A stretch of DNA of 37,478 nt from a virus. Numbering within the stretch: the first letter of the stretch is position 1; each line of letters begins with the position of its first letter. The position numbers and the translations under genes are program-made. The notes below the pieces were generated by a model. The model was not told the origin of the DNA. It did not search any database and was given only the letters and a program-made list of their open reading frames with translations. Shown one piece after another: positions 21,801 to 28,581 of the stretch. Where the stretch lies: positions 1 through 37,478 of IMG/VR virus record IMGVR_UViG_3300037189_006993; one strand, given 5' to 3'.

Positions 21801-23973
21801 AGATACTAGAATCAGCGGAGGATCATTATCAAACATACACGGTGCATATGTAACAGCCACAGGATTGACTCCTGAAGAAATAGTCATAGATGGAGATAAA
21901 TTTGTAGCTCCAGATCAAGTTCCTGCTCCAGAAGAAAATGTGCCCGGACAAGTGTTAGACAGTCTTAGTATCAAAGTCTGGAACGTCACTAGCCCAGGTG
22001 CCGCTCCATTGCAGAACAAAGTCATAATTTCAGATGGTGTTACTAAAGAGTATGACATTGGATTGACCATAGCAGAATCTAGCTCAGTTCTAGTTTACGT
22101 AGATAAAATCAGGCAAGGTGCATCTCTAGCAGATAGCAGTATCGATTATACTATAAATTATGCTAACAATACCATAGAATTTTTAACCGCACCTGAATTC
22201 GCTAGTATTATAGAAATAATATCAGTGGGTATGGGCGGAATAACATTGTTAGATTATCAGGAATTTACCGCAGACGGCGATACTACATTATTTTTAACCA
22301 AAGCAGTTTATGATCAGGTCACTGATATACTAGTCACAGTAGATGGCGAAGTTTTTGTCACTGGACTAGTGAACAGCAGCGAGTTTATAGATACTAAAAA
22401 TCGTGCAATGGCACAGTTTGGAATTGCACCCGAAGATGGTAGTGTAGTAAAAATAATCTGTTTCGGTTCTTCTGTAGTCAGCGATTCAACTGGATTACCC
22501 TTTATACGTATCAATAGACAGACTGTGATCTATGATGGCAGCACTCGAAATATAGACCTTGATAGATTTATAGATTTAGGTAGATCTTCTCCTTTGAGTT
22601 CGATGATAGTCGAAGTAAACGGAGAGGTTTTAGAAAGCGTTGATACTCATTATGCTGTCTACGATGGTACTAATAATCAAATAGTTATAGCGACTGATCC
22701 TAATCAACCATTTGGTGTAGTTACCAGCGGATTTATTAAAGTTTATATCAATAATGTTCTACAGAGATTTGTTATAGATTATACATTCGACGGTAACACA
22801 AATATAGTATCAATATCTTCGAGCAGACTGACTATAGGTGATGTTATCAAGATAGAGAATAATTATGCAGTGAAATATTCTATAGACAATAATAATTTAG
22901 TTTTAGATCCTTCCTTGGTGTTATCTATAAATGATGTTATAGAAATAACTTGGTTTTCTGAATATCCAACTATGGATATGATAACTGATGAATATACTGG
23001 TGGAAAAGTAAATTATCTACTGAGTAGAACTCCGTTAGATATAAATTATATCTGGATTTACAAAAATGGAACTAGATTGACTCGAGGATTAGATTACACT
23101 CTAAGTTTGCCGAGATCTGTTGTATATCTTACTGAAGAGACTACAGAGTTAGATAGAATTAGAATTGTACAATTTTCTAATATAGTTTATCAGCAACCAA
23201 AGGCCTTTGAAATATTCAAAGACATGTTGAATAACTACCATTACAAACGATATAGCAGAAATAATAAAATTACCTTAGTTAAAGATCTTTATTATTATGA
23301 TACTACGATAGAAGTTTCAGATTCTAGTCTGTTGACTGATCCTATTCCTAGTAGAAACATACCGGGAGTGATTTCTGTCAATAATGAAAGAATAGAATAT
23401 ATGCAAAAGATTGGAAATGTTTTGTCACAGCTAAGAAGAGGCAGCCTCGGAACAGGCATTGCAGAACTTCATGTTAGCGGTAGTTATCTTGTTGATGTAG
23501 GAGCAGCTGATACGCTGCCTTATGTAGAAACACAAGAAACTATTGATTTTTTCAGTGACGGCAGTTCTTTAATAATAGGTCCTTTAGAATTTGTTCCATC
23601 TAAATCTATTAGAACTTCGTGGTACAGGGAGACGATTCCTTCTACACACGGTCCCTGCGATGAAATTGAAGTATTTGTAGCAGGTCGTAGACTTCGTAAG
23701 AATCCCATCGATGTATGGAATAACAGTATCTCAGCTAGTAGTCCCTATGGAGACGAGCAACAAGAGGCAGAGTTTTCTGTCGACGGGGGCACAGCCGCTG
23801 TTAGATTGACCCAGACAGTACCGGCAGGAACTAAAATAGTGATCATAAGAAGACAGGGCAGAATTTGGTACGAACGAGGCCTAGCCACGGCTAGCAGAGG
23901 CGTATCGCTGCTTTCTAATGAAACACCGATAGCCCAATTCATAGCTAAGAAAGGGTCAGAATTACCTGAATAA
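9898..23973 (+). CDS. Giant 4691-residue modular baseplate/virion protein (gp7 position)
   Basis: One uninterrupted reading frame of 14.1 kb, taking more than a third of the window. It follows gp6, where T4 has gp7 (1032 residues, the peripheral wedge protein), but I see no direct gp7 similarity. The N-terminus (about 1-150: FYPDSNLPIRKTVDLLPEVF, HYSWNPPIDWDKFVNYREYY) and a Trp-rich block at about 1148-1206 (PGYWRGVYSWFYDTDRPH, EMLGFSEKPTWWEDEYGPAP) resemble giant structural proteins of aquatic T4-like phages. Other modules include seven carbohydrate-binding-like motifs of the pattern Y-x-x-GD-x-V-x-Y-x-G-x-x-Y/W-x-A (about 222-264, 1466-1507, 1724-1765, 2211-2258, 2434-2471, 2544-2595, 3828-3868). 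An FG-GAP beta-propeller spans about 2182-2800, and GxGY-type strand repeats occur near 3204-3250, 3562-3585 and 3605-3623. The C-terminal third is a chain of small beta modules. Near 4440-4540 is the block NNERIEYMQKIGNVLSQLRR. The start is 2 bases after gp6. It is probably a peripheral baseplate or receptor-contact scaffold; role inferred. Confidence 0.7.
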   Translation: MASNFYPDSNLPIRKTVDLLPEVFKTEANTKFMEAVVDPLVQPGLLEKTVGYIGRRYGKTYNLSDVYLDTDQTLRSRYQLEPGVVVKKDGKIENFYDYLDLKNQLKFFGNFDENDSKITDQEHYSWNPPIDWDKFVNYREYYWVPEFPPSVEIKGQSQRVVSTYKVSLGLTDTYIFSPDGFTNNPTLTLYRGQTYKFQINAPGNGMIIRTAIDTGTLLYNPNLPYSKDQFVIFDDKLWKAKQAIPVTDGSSIDENSQDWEFVDDVYQTSALDYNTGVENNGIVNGTLTFTVPFNAPDVLFYQSAVEPNRFGRFLIDDIDSNTKIDIDKEILGKKSYTSSNGVTFTNGLVVTFSGQVIPEKYSRNNSKWLVEGVGSEITLIDLDLLEISPLEKSSPIEILFDNSGFDTEPFDDAATYPAAKDYITINRSSRDRNAWSRYNRWFHRSVLDFAHSFSESSFEALETSRAKRPIIEFKPNIQLFNHGSSAKLAVDFIDNFTSDIFSTIEGSSGYIIDGEFLFNGARLLVTADTDSTANNRIYVVNFIKHNSNNLQISLTRADDHEPISGESVLVKRGKNSKGLMYYFDGTSWKASQKKTRTQQPPKFDVFDSDGVSFGDPETYPVSTFSGSEIVSYKLGSGPIDTELGFSLSYLNIDNVGDILFDYDFDSDEFIYKIDTQILTKKVDTGFYKTTNDQAYYNGWKLLDPDYAQPILETIAVDKDTNQIISSAIDWKNTSTTEIKKILIYKNGLLFKGSYSRNENTFVFEDQFKENDVVVLKVFTDAVPDQGYYEIPLGLEKNPLNTEIESFTLGQASDHVSTGLDLINDFVGIYPGSSNLRDLDDYQNLCKRFLKHSAPSPVAAALICDKSINIIKSIQQAKKSYTDFKNNFVDLAYKLYYDQQPLDFVDVILDEIGRTKNPQSPYAGSDMVGNGAFSELRYEVEDEGIKTFALSEKFDLDTLSSRAVYVYINNQQLLHGSDYVFDSTFGFVRLTVSLVEGDVIIIREYVSTAINFIPATPTKLGLYKKYKPMKFLDDTYVEPKEVIQGHDGSITVAYGDFRDDVLLELETRIYNNIKQHYDESVFDIDKILGGYYKTGLYNKKDLDNIVSVDFLKWIADTNIDYVNNVFFDSQDSFTYTYSNMTNREGTQNLPGYWRGVYSWFYDTDRPHRCPWEMLGFSEKPTWWEDEYGPAPYTSNNLILWEDLRDGIVRQGSRTGTYDRYKRPTLTDHIPVDSDGNLLSPVDSGLASNFSLINNQGDFNLGDVSPVEYAWRSSSEWPFAVCSALCMLKPFEFITDNFNRSMITTNKINQTIHKSTGVFTKIEDLKYDPIIDSVSGLCVYVADYLKTQTAPLTLISDKISNIDVNLTSRISGFVDAAQQKYILDSKNPKSSTSSIFIPQENYDIYFNQSSPFNTISYSGVVIEKIEGRGWKLGGYDSLYPYFNYYEAVASQSDPLISVGGISENFLEWNSEKFYGNGVLVRYSGSYYRSLKSHTAAASFDSNLWKKLPGLPLKNAVEAFNRRNFNRLRLKKLNYGTIFSNLQAVVDFLLGYQEYLKSIGFVFDRYDPELKVAQDWTTAAKEFMFWSKHNWSGGSLLTLSPSAQSVVLNLQLGVADNLLDSFYDYQVLKNDGTPLKPQFINVSRTFKNITITTTNTNDGIYFIKINLILKEHVVIFNDRTVFNDVLYDKPTGYRQERIKARGFRTVDWDGDYTSPGFLFDNVDIQIWQPFTDYNLGDIVAYKSYNWTSLTNQLGSAEFIDANWTKLDSSPTKSLIANFDYRINQFEDYYEVDTPGVGSSQRDLARHAVGYQQREYLQNLVEDEVSQFRLYQGFIRDKGTNNSIVKIFDKLSRTADDSVVLKEEWAFKVGELGGIDQTAEIEFRVKKDDLALNPQPVLLSTQARSQINQDQYLRIYSDDYTISPNSFDFAINPTKYYDKITRSAGYTNLNQVDIILKTRDDLLSLKIDDIKENYHLWITFDNNDWSVLRYNESTALKIVAVSLDDNGVRLQLNRVHNLLAGEIIGITEIENLTGFFKILSVTSSTILVASDATTAPAIQDSTAASIGIFTPSRFRNYSDLDLQATAILKQNSKIWIDDAGDSHWKVLEKIKQYRDYEIEDYGITTPLHAGTSVLYIDTLKQMISSIPGSGYVMSYSDKIAAGSTVLGLKQIIPPPTGFESAVSGVFGEVLSVSPDYRWLAIASPRASSVPNNFMGELTRRSYLAGEVVMFNGKMWKALTNIPLLDDGSSINFSSQDWQPATIIEANTSARGAGYYEQGMITLYRYFEQQWEPVYSFVSPRPDANEKFGSAVSIGVSGSKYYMAVGATGSLGNKGRVYIYYYDGTAWSHLENTKYSGLYNPGAVFQGSFSSDTLTVSSITAGRITLGMPISGTGIPPGTTITRFISGTREGVGLYQVDFDVTPSPVIISSTTIIGTQIYPKGSIVWAEGDLYEALYDNQGDGSTLSILSNEWIKLDPVATQCSLPVSAAIDDDGSTLSSGILTADHLAEIVKEGDQFGSSMTMNRDGSILVIGTPIGDDEYFENYKGNWREYEDYSTGDVVKYQGTYHRLTDIDPDPDSVTVSKGQRPDDGLPWINVGDSTYKITGKIFIYQRTGQIYQLKQTITSQNLSDLNDIGTEEIITEGDKFGYSVDIDLSGTVLVISAPMADINLQTNGAVYVFEKSSSGFEFRLKQKLQSYEPYTNEFFGSSVSISGSTERIAIGAKNSAYRLITRFSSGTTFDKNKTQFSESQGYPGQVYVYERKGDRYFLAEKLDPDLANNESFGHSVDCTGSAIAVGSPNYEVDDVRIGIARLFRKIDGVDSLKTISDESKLIDIDKIKNIELYDTQNNIKLGDIDIVDGYKMKILGVADQEIKFKTVYDPATYIIGTDDQTVDDHTAWFEKYVGQVWWDLSKVKFINYEQSDIAYRIGNWNVQAEGSSIDVYEWIESVLLPSEWSLLADTVEGLAQGISGQPKYPDDSVLSYKIFTNPTTGLEVGTKYYYWVKNKTTIPATNNRKLSIATIRDYIDNPIGTGNPFVGVIDVDKFLFFNFNGIITTDSVLFNIEFKSDDKALNHYHREYQLLTEEVADSVPTASIERKWIDSLAGYDEAGNAVPDPKLAPKQRYGLKFRPRQSMFVDSAKALKIAITNINEILKIRPFADLIDFEYLNLKDEIPGVGLNQYDLEVDSLIDLEQVGTAKIKQAELRANIIDGEVDTIDIIDPGFGYRVAPYIVIDGDGVGAKANITIDGQGRVVTATVTIKGRKYISAVVKIRAFSVLVSNDNSLNNFWSIYSWDDIRKGFYRSKSQGFDTTRYWEYTDWWQEGYGPSQRIVKEIEGLYEEPAVSIQPGDLLRIKEYANGGWAVIEKVEDGQGTLLGNYNLVGRQSGTIAIKDILYSAISGGIGYDNNVAYDANLFDLQPVKELRIIFQAVKENIFVDDLRVEWNKLFFSSVRYALSEQQYVDWTFKTSFLNATHNVGDLDQRPTYKNDNLDSFRQYIEEVKPYRTSIREYTSRYTEIEPVAAATTDFDLPPAYSARDGKILPVSPAYNRFDEYPWKSWFDNNGCSIIEITISDGGENYTSAPTVIIDGNGTSASAQAFISNGAVSGIRVSNAGQGYTKIPTVSLVGGNGSSNRTAKAAAVMGNSKTRSFNLGIKFDRIEKIGIYSTFTNSQTFTATGNTAVFELDFAPSIDKSKISITKNSQIVIPNEYQINLYRSSIDTYKLIKGKIRFLTAPKAGDVIVVNYEKNDELLDSVSRIQRYYAPTAGMKGNELNQLMTGVDYGGVQIQGTTFDVTGGWDALPWFTDNWDSIEPNSDFYYVVNGRIYREYNLDSTSYINYQAGEVVELNGIFYRAIEANFNKDPIEFVDIWEELTISLPYVPESGQPISVYIKRSNETRATRVDDPYFNVYDGSTVQPNGRVSAPATAILNTFIGDGVSNSIPIQNYTTLFEGDTIIVRKLDSDGSVTITDVNLLDTRISGGSLSNIHGAYVTATGLTPEEIVIDGDKFVAPDQVPAPEENVPGQVLDSLSIKVWNVTSPGAAPLQNKVIISDGVTKEYDIGLTIAESSSVLVYVDKIRQGASLADSSIDYTINYANNTIEFLTAPEFASIIEIISVGMGGITLLDYQEFTADGDTTLFLTKAVYDQVTDILVTVDGEVFVTGLVNSSEFIDTKNRAMAQFGIAPEDGSVVKIICFGSSVVSDSTGLPFIRINRQTVIYDGSTRNIDLDRFIDLGRSSPLSSMIVEVNGEVLESVDTHYAVYDGTNNQIVIATDPNQPFGVVTSGFIKVYINNVLQRFVIDYTFDGNTNIVSISSSRLTIGDVIKIENNYAVKYSIDNNNLVLDPSLVLSINDVIEITWFSEYPTMDMITDEYTGGKVNYLLSRTPLDINYIWIYKNGTRLTRGLDYTLSLPRSVVYLTEETTELDRIRIVQFSNIVYQQPKAFEIFKDMLNNYHYKRYSRNNKITLVKDLYYYDTTIEVSDSSLLTDPIPSRNIPGVISVNNERIEYMQKIGNVLSQLRRGSLGTGIAELHVSGSYLVDVGAADTLPYVETQETIDFFSDGSSLIIGPLEFVPSKSIRTSWYRETIPSTHGPCDEIEVFVAGRRLRKNPIDVWNNSISASSPYGDEQQEAEFSVDGGTAAVRLTQTVPAGTKIVIIRRQGRIWYERGLATASRGVSLLSNETPIAQFIAKKGSELPE

Positions 23974-23976
23974 ATA
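23969..23976 (+). promoter_or_regulatory. Late promoter -10 element (AATAAATA) at end of giant gene
   Basis: AATAAATA overlaps the stop codon of the giant gene. It would give the fibre genes their own late transcript. It lies only 7 bases before the first in-frame ATG (23984) but 31 bases before the ATG at 24008, and the latter agrees with the 22-27 bases seen for the other candidate late promoters. Confidence 0.6.
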
Positions 23977-24007
23977 CACTATCATGACTAATCAACAAGA
24001 GCAAAAT

Positions 24008-24646
24008 ATGCCGAAAACACAAGAATCTAATATTAAAAAACGACCCGACGAACAGGCCGGCTTCCATTTTGAAGGGCACATCAAGATTTTTGATCCCGAA
24101 TCGGGAGAAGTTTTTATCGACAAACGCAACGCTATCCATTATGAGAATATGAGCGTGGCGATGGTAAATTCTTTGAGCAATCAAGGACAGGGAACAATAT
24201 ATGAAATGGTGTTCGGTAATGGCGGAACTACGGTTGATCCAACCGGGCTGATAACCTATCTTACTACAAATACTGTAGGAGTGAATACCAGCCTTTACAG
24301 TCAGACTTATACAAAGGTAGTTGATCAAAACTCCGCAGAAAATACAGATCCTGTTAGAAACAAAATGGAAATACGTCACGTCAGTGGAGCTACTTATAGT
24401 GATATTCTAGTGACCTGTGTGTTAGACTACGGCGAGCCCGACGGGCAAGAAGCATTTGACAATAGTCAAGATATGAGCGGAAATTTTGTATTTGATGAAC
24501 TCGGATTAAAATCTTATAACCCCAATGGAGATGGAAAACTGTTGACTCATGTGGTTTTCCATCCTGTACAAAAAAGTCTAAACAGGCTGTTACAGATAGA
24601 TTATACTATTCGTATCCAGAGTCTAACCAGTTTCAGTGAGGTATAA
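24008..24646 (+). CDS. Putative virion structural protein (gp8 position, function unknown)
   Basis: A 212-residue protein if started at 24008. An in-frame ATG at 23984 would add eight residues, but it has no ribosome site and lies only 7 bases beyond a late promoter element. The ATG at 24008 has AAGAG upstream, so I prefer it. I do not recognise a named family. Visible features are a charged N-terminus (MPKTQESNIKKRPDEQ) and conserved-looking text AGFHFEGHIKIFDPESGEVF followed by IDKRNAIHYENM. A strand-rich body ends FVFDELGLKSYNPNGDGKLL and QIDYTIRIQSLT, with no signal peptide or membrane segment. It lies between the gp7-position giant and the fibres, where T4 has gp8, so a small baseplate or fibre-attachment protein is plausible. 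No gp8 sequence match is visible. Confidence 0.6.
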   Translation: MPKTQESNIKKRPDEQAGFHFEGHIKIFDPESGEVFIDKRNAIHYENMSVAMVNSLSNQGQGTIYEMVFGNGGTTVDPTGLITYLTTNTVGVNTSLYSQTYTKVVDQNSAENTDPVRNKMEIRHVSGATYSDILVTCVLDYGEPDGQEAFDNSQDMSGNFVFDELGLKSYNPNGDGKLLTHVVFHPVQKSLNRLLQIDYTIRIQSLTSFSEV

Positions 24647-24648
24647 AG

Positions 24649-26721
24649 ATGCCATATATTGTAAATTTCACTGACAAAGATAACAAATTACCAATCACGG
24701 TCTACGATAACACGTCTAGCACAGACACCAGTTTAACATTTCCTGGAAGAAACGTTACAGGATACGGACAGATTATCGCCGAAAACTTTTTGGCCATACT
24801 AGAAAATTTTGCTAAAAATTCTGCTCCGATAAATCCAGTAGAAGGTCAACTATGGTATGACACATCAGAAAATATCCTTAAGATATGGGATAGCACTCTA
24901 TGGAAATCCGCCGGTGGAATTCAGAAGGGCAGTGTTGAACCTCCCACTGAAGATTCTAAAGTTGGTGAGCTATGGGTAGACACAACTAACCAACAATTAT
25001 ATGTGTATTCCGGAACAAGATGGATCCTTGTAGGTCCTAATTTTTCCACAGGACTACGAAGCGGACCTATAGTAGAATCGATCATTGATTCGGATAACGA
25101 GACACAGGTAGTTTTAACTTTCTATGTAGAAGACGTACCAGTAGCAATCGTATCTAAAGAAAATTTTACACCCAAGATTTCAATCTCTGGATTTCCACAG
25201 ATAAAATCTGGATTCAATCTAACAGATTTAGATGTTGGCGACGATACATTCGCTACTAAAATTTATGGTAATAACACCGCAGCAGATTCTTTAATAGTCA
25301 ATGACATTGAGATTGCCGCAGGAAAATTTTTAAGATCTGATATTATCAATACCACAGAATATGGTATCAATATTAGAAATAATCAAGGTCTAACAGTTGG
25401 AGTCAATGGAACATTTAATATAACTACCAGCGATACTACAGCTACAATTTATAACAGTGCTTCTGGTAGTAGTATAGATTTGCAAACAAATCGAGAAGGA
25501 ACTCCTACAACTATTTTAAGAATTATAGATAATACAGTGGGAATAAATATTGCTCTTCCTCAAGAAGCTTTAGATGTAGACGGAAATATACGATCTAACA
25601 GCTCATTGATTCTCACAGATACGTCTCCCAGCACAAATTTTAATAATGGTACTATAATTACAGCTGGCGGCGCAGCTATAGCAAAAAATCTTTTAGTAGG
25701 CGATGGCCTTACAGTTACGAATACCGCTAACTTTAATAACATACAGCCAAGTACCACAGACAGCTTCGATTGCGGAACAGAATTAAAAAGATGGAATTCA
25801 GTTCACACTAAAACATTAGTAGCAGAAAATATCGAAGGCATACTGAACGGTAATATTGTTGGTAATGCTTCGACCGCAACTAATCTTCGATATACTTCAA
25901 CGTTTAGGATCGAAGGAGATATAACATCTCCTGATATTCAGTTTGACGGATTAGTAGGAGGTCTGACAAAGATTTTTAATACACAGCTGACATCAGGAAT
26001 TATCAGCAGTAAATCCGAACCCAATCCAAATGTATCTGTAAGAGAAGACACTATTCTGGTATTTAGACCCGGCACTGGTCTTATTAAAGAAACTAGAAAT
26101 ACTTTTATGGCTGATTTAGCTGTGCCTATTGGAGCTATAATGCCCTACGCAGGATCCAATCCTCCTTACGGATATCTATTGTGTGATGGCAGTGAAGTTG
26201 AAAGAACAAAATACAGTGATTTATATGACATTATAGGAACTACATATAATGGAGCTACTCCGTTGATAGGAGTTGGAACTTATCGATTACCTGATCTAAG
26301 AGGAAGATTTCCGTTAGGTAAAGACAACATGGATAACGGAAACACAGTACCTAATACCACAGGTGGTTATGTAGACGGTGGCGGTGGCAACGTTGATAGA
26401 GTATCAGGAACTGCCGCAGATAACCTAGGTGAAGGTGGAGGTCAGAATTCTAACTCATTATCAGTTTCTAATTTACCAGATCATGAACACACTATGAAAG
26501 GATCTACTGGACAGCAGTATTATGCAACTAGGGTAGATTCGGCCATTCCTACAGACGTTGGTTCAGTATCAGGAAAAGGTCCTACAGCGGTCAGTCAAAG
26601 TCAATATATTCCCAGCTCCGGCGGGATTAAAACTTCTGGATCACTAGGCGCTGCATTTTCAGTAATGAATCCATTTTTAACTGTCAATTATATAATTCAT
26701 TCTGGACCACCAGCATTCTAA
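24649..26721 (+). CDS. Tail fibre protein 1, shared N-terminal module plus tail-collar C-terminus
   Basis: A 690-residue fibre and the first of four paralogues. Residues about 1-195 form the shared N-terminal module: GYGQIIAENFLAILENF, GQLWYDTSENILKIWD, GELWVDTTNQQLYVYSGTRW, then FYVEDVPVAIVSKENFTP. It contains an internal duplication of the W-D-x-x-LYVY-G-x-W strand pair. The middle is strand-repeat shaft. Residues about 487-560 are a phage tail-collar domain (AVPIGAIMPYAGSNPPYGYL, LCDGSEVERTKYSDLYDIIG, YRLPDLRGRFPLG), as in T4 gp12. Then a Gly/Asn-rich stretch leads to a DHEHT motif (His612, His614) that resembles the metal-binding HxH of gp12-type tips. It ends LTVNYIIHSGPPAF. GAGG is 7 bases before the ATG. 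It likely encodes a short tail fibre or receptor-binding fibre. Confidence 0.8.
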   Translation: MPYIVNFTDKDNKLPITVYDNTSSTDTSLTFPGRNVTGYGQIIAENFLAILENFAKNSAPINPVEGQLWYDTSENILKIWDSTLWKSAGGIQKGSVEPPTEDSKVGELWVDTTNQQLYVYSGTRWILVGPNFSTGLRSGPIVESIIDSDNETQVVLTFYVEDVPVAIVSKENFTPKISISGFPQIKSGFNLTDLDVGDDTFATKIYGNNTAADSLIVNDIEIAAGKFLRSDIINTTEYGINIRNNQGLTVGVNGTFNITTSDTTATIYNSASGSSIDLQTNREGTPTTILRIIDNTVGINIALPQEALDVDGNIRSNSSLILTDTSPSTNFNNGTIITAGGAAIAKNLLVGDGLTVTNTANFNNIQPSTTDSFDCGTELKRWNSVHTKTLVAENIEGILNGNIVGNASTATNLRYTSTFRIEGDITSPDIQFDGLVGGLTKIFNTQLTSGIISSKSEPNPNVSVREDTILVFRPGTGLIKETRNTFMADLAVPIGAIMPYAGSNPPYGYLLCDGSEVERTKYSDLYDIIGTTYNGATPLIGVGTYRLPDLRGRFPLGKDNMDNGNTVPNTTGGYVDGGGGNVDRVSGTAADNLGEGGGQNSNSLSVSNLPDHEHTMKGSTGQQYYATRVDSAIPTDVGSVSGKGPTAVSQSQYIPSSGGIKTSGSLGAAFSVMNPFLTVNYIIHSGPPAF

Positions 26722-26731
26722 GGTAAAGACT

Positions 26732-28558
26732 ATGGCATATCAAATCAATAAAACAGACGGAACGATATTAGCGACAGTAGCTGATGGGCAGATAGATAAT
26801 TTGTCTAGCGATATAACGCTTATCGGAAAAAATTACAGCGGGTTTGGCGAATCAATCAATGAAAATTTTGTTAAACTATTAGAAAACTTTTCGAATACGT
26901 CTGTACCCGAACATCCAATCAGAGGACAGATATGGTTCGATGTCACTGAATCAAAATTGAAAGTATACAATGGTAACGGATTCGTTCCAGTAAGCTCTGC
27001 TACTATCGCAACTACACAGCCGTTGAATTTGGGTGTAGGAGACCTGTGGTTTAATAGCACAGATAAACAGTTATATTTCTATGACGGCACTACTACTATT
27101 TTATTAGGACCGGATTATTCAGTTAGTCAAGGACTCAGCGGTCTTCGTGTTTCAAATATACTAGATAGTTTAAATCAAAACAGAGTAGTAACTTTTCTTT
27201 ACAATAATGGAGTCCTGTTAGGAATCTTTTCGAAAGATGCATTTACTCCCAAGATTGCGATTGACGGATTCGATGGCAGCATTATTCCGGGATTCAATGC
27301 TGGAAGCCTTAGTGGATTAAAATTCGATGTAACGGTCACAAATTCAGATGCACTCGGCGGAGCAGCAGCCAGTTCCTATGTGAGAAATGATACTTCTAAC
27401 ATCATCAACGGACAGTTGATACTTACATCAAATCTAGGACTAATCATCGGTGATGCTAATCAAGGACAGTTTCTTGTACAGACCGGCGACCTAACTCTGG
27501 CTAATATTGCGTCAAACAAAGATATTACGCTGATAGTTAGAAAAGATGTCAACCCAGAAAATGCTATTAAAATTAGATCAGCATCTAGAGTAGTTGATAT
27601 CTACGAAGGATACGCAGATAGTCAGGTTGAGATAGGCGGAAGTGCTGTTGTTTCTGGTAATCTTACAGTAAGAGGAAGTTTAACTATCAACGACGGATCG
27701 GTGACCACGGTTAAAACTACTGAATTGTTAGTTGAAGATAAAGTTATCGTTCTTGGCGAGACCGGTGATAGTTCTTATAATACTGATACGGCTGCGAATA
27801 GAGGTGGTATTATATTAAAAGGCGGTGACGCTAAAGAATTTTTATGGATATATCAAGGTGCCGGTACAGGTGAAGCTAACGACGCATGGAACAGTTCTGA
27901 ACATATAAATTTAGTTGATAAAGAATATAAGATCAACGGAGTTACAGTTTTGTCAGCTACTTCGTGTTTTTCTTCAGCATTCCCTAATTTGAATAACGTT
28001 GGAGCATTGATTAGTTTAACTGTTGATGATTTTTATGTCAACGATAATGTCATTCAGGTAACTGCCCCCAATACTGATCTTGAATTAGATATAAATGGTA
28101 CAGGTACATTAAAATTAAACGGATCTAAAATTACTGACTTACCAGATGGATCATTAAATGCCTATGCAGATTATAGTAATAACACAGACGCTGCCAGTAA
28201 AGGTTATGTAGATTACAGTATAAAAGGACAACCTATTGTTTTAAGTATGGATATATCTGATGGTATATCTAATTCTGGCATCGCAGCGTTTATTGAACAG
28301 ATAGCACCTGCAGCAACTTATAGAGCTGGAACTATTGCTAAAGTTCTTTGCAGTTTCTTGGTGAACGGTACTACAACATTGAACTTGAATCCGCTGATAA
28401 ACATTTCAACATCCACATTTAGTACTCCTTCGGGAACGGCTCCTGCAGTTACAAACGTAACTATATCTTCTGCCACAGTGGCAGCTCCAGGATTGTCAGT
28501 ATCGAGAACAGTTAAAACTTTTCAAATCATCAGCGGTTCGTGGAGTTTTGTACCATGA
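26732..28558 (+). CDS. Tail fibre protein 2, shared N-terminal module
   Basis: A 608-residue paralogue of its neighbours. Residues about 1-200 repeat the shared module (GYGE-like GFGESINENFVKLLENF, GQIWFDVTESKLKVYNGNGF, GDLWFNSTDKQLYFYDGTTT, LGIFSKDAFTPKIAIDGF). The middle has VVSGNLTVRGSLTIN, VEDKVIVLGETGDSS and GGIILKGGDAKEFLWIY, a module often seen in aquatic phage fibres. The C-terminal region has SKGYVDYSIKGQPIVLSMDI and a closing small beta domain rich in Thr and Ser (IAKVLCSFLVNGTTTLNLNP), with no tail-collar or YADLAE module. AAGG precedes the ATG by 8 bases, overlapping the end of fibre 1. It is probably a receptor-binding or fibre-shaft protein with its own C-terminal specificity. 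Confidence 0.77.
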   Translation: MAYQINKTDGTILATVADGQIDNLSSDITLIGKNYSGFGESINENFVKLLENFSNTSVPEHPIRGQIWFDVTESKLKVYNGNGFVPVSSATIATTQPLNLGVGDLWFNSTDKQLYFYDGTTTILLGPDYSVSQGLSGLRVSNILDSLNQNRVVTFLYNNGVLLGIFSKDAFTPKIAIDGFDGSIIPGFNAGSLSGLKFDVTVTNSDALGGAAASSYVRNDTSNIINGQLILTSNLGLIIGDANQGQFLVQTGDLTLANIASNKDITLIVRKDVNPENAIKIRSASRVVDIYEGYADSQVEIGGSAVVSGNLTVRGSLTINDGSVTTVKTTELLVEDKVIVLGETGDSSYNTDTAANRGGIILKGGDAKEFLWIYQGAGTGEANDAWNSSEHINLVDKEYKINGVTVLSATSCFSSAFPNLNNVGALISLTVDDFYVNDNVIQVTAPNTDLELDINGTGTLKLNGSKITDLPDGSLNAYADYSNNTDAASKGYVDYSIKGQPIVLSMDISDGISNSGIAAFIEQIAPAATYRAGTIAKVLCSFLVNGTTTLNLNPLINISTSTFSTPSGTAPAVTNVTISSATVAAPGLSVSRTVKTFQIISGSWSFVP

Positions 28559-28581
28559 TAGTAAATTTTTTGGAGCGATAA

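Noticed and set aside
9898-23973. Possible frameshifts or fused neighbouring genes in the giant frame
   Set aside because: The frame is continuous from start to stop and recognised modules run through it in a single frame; no internal break is visible.
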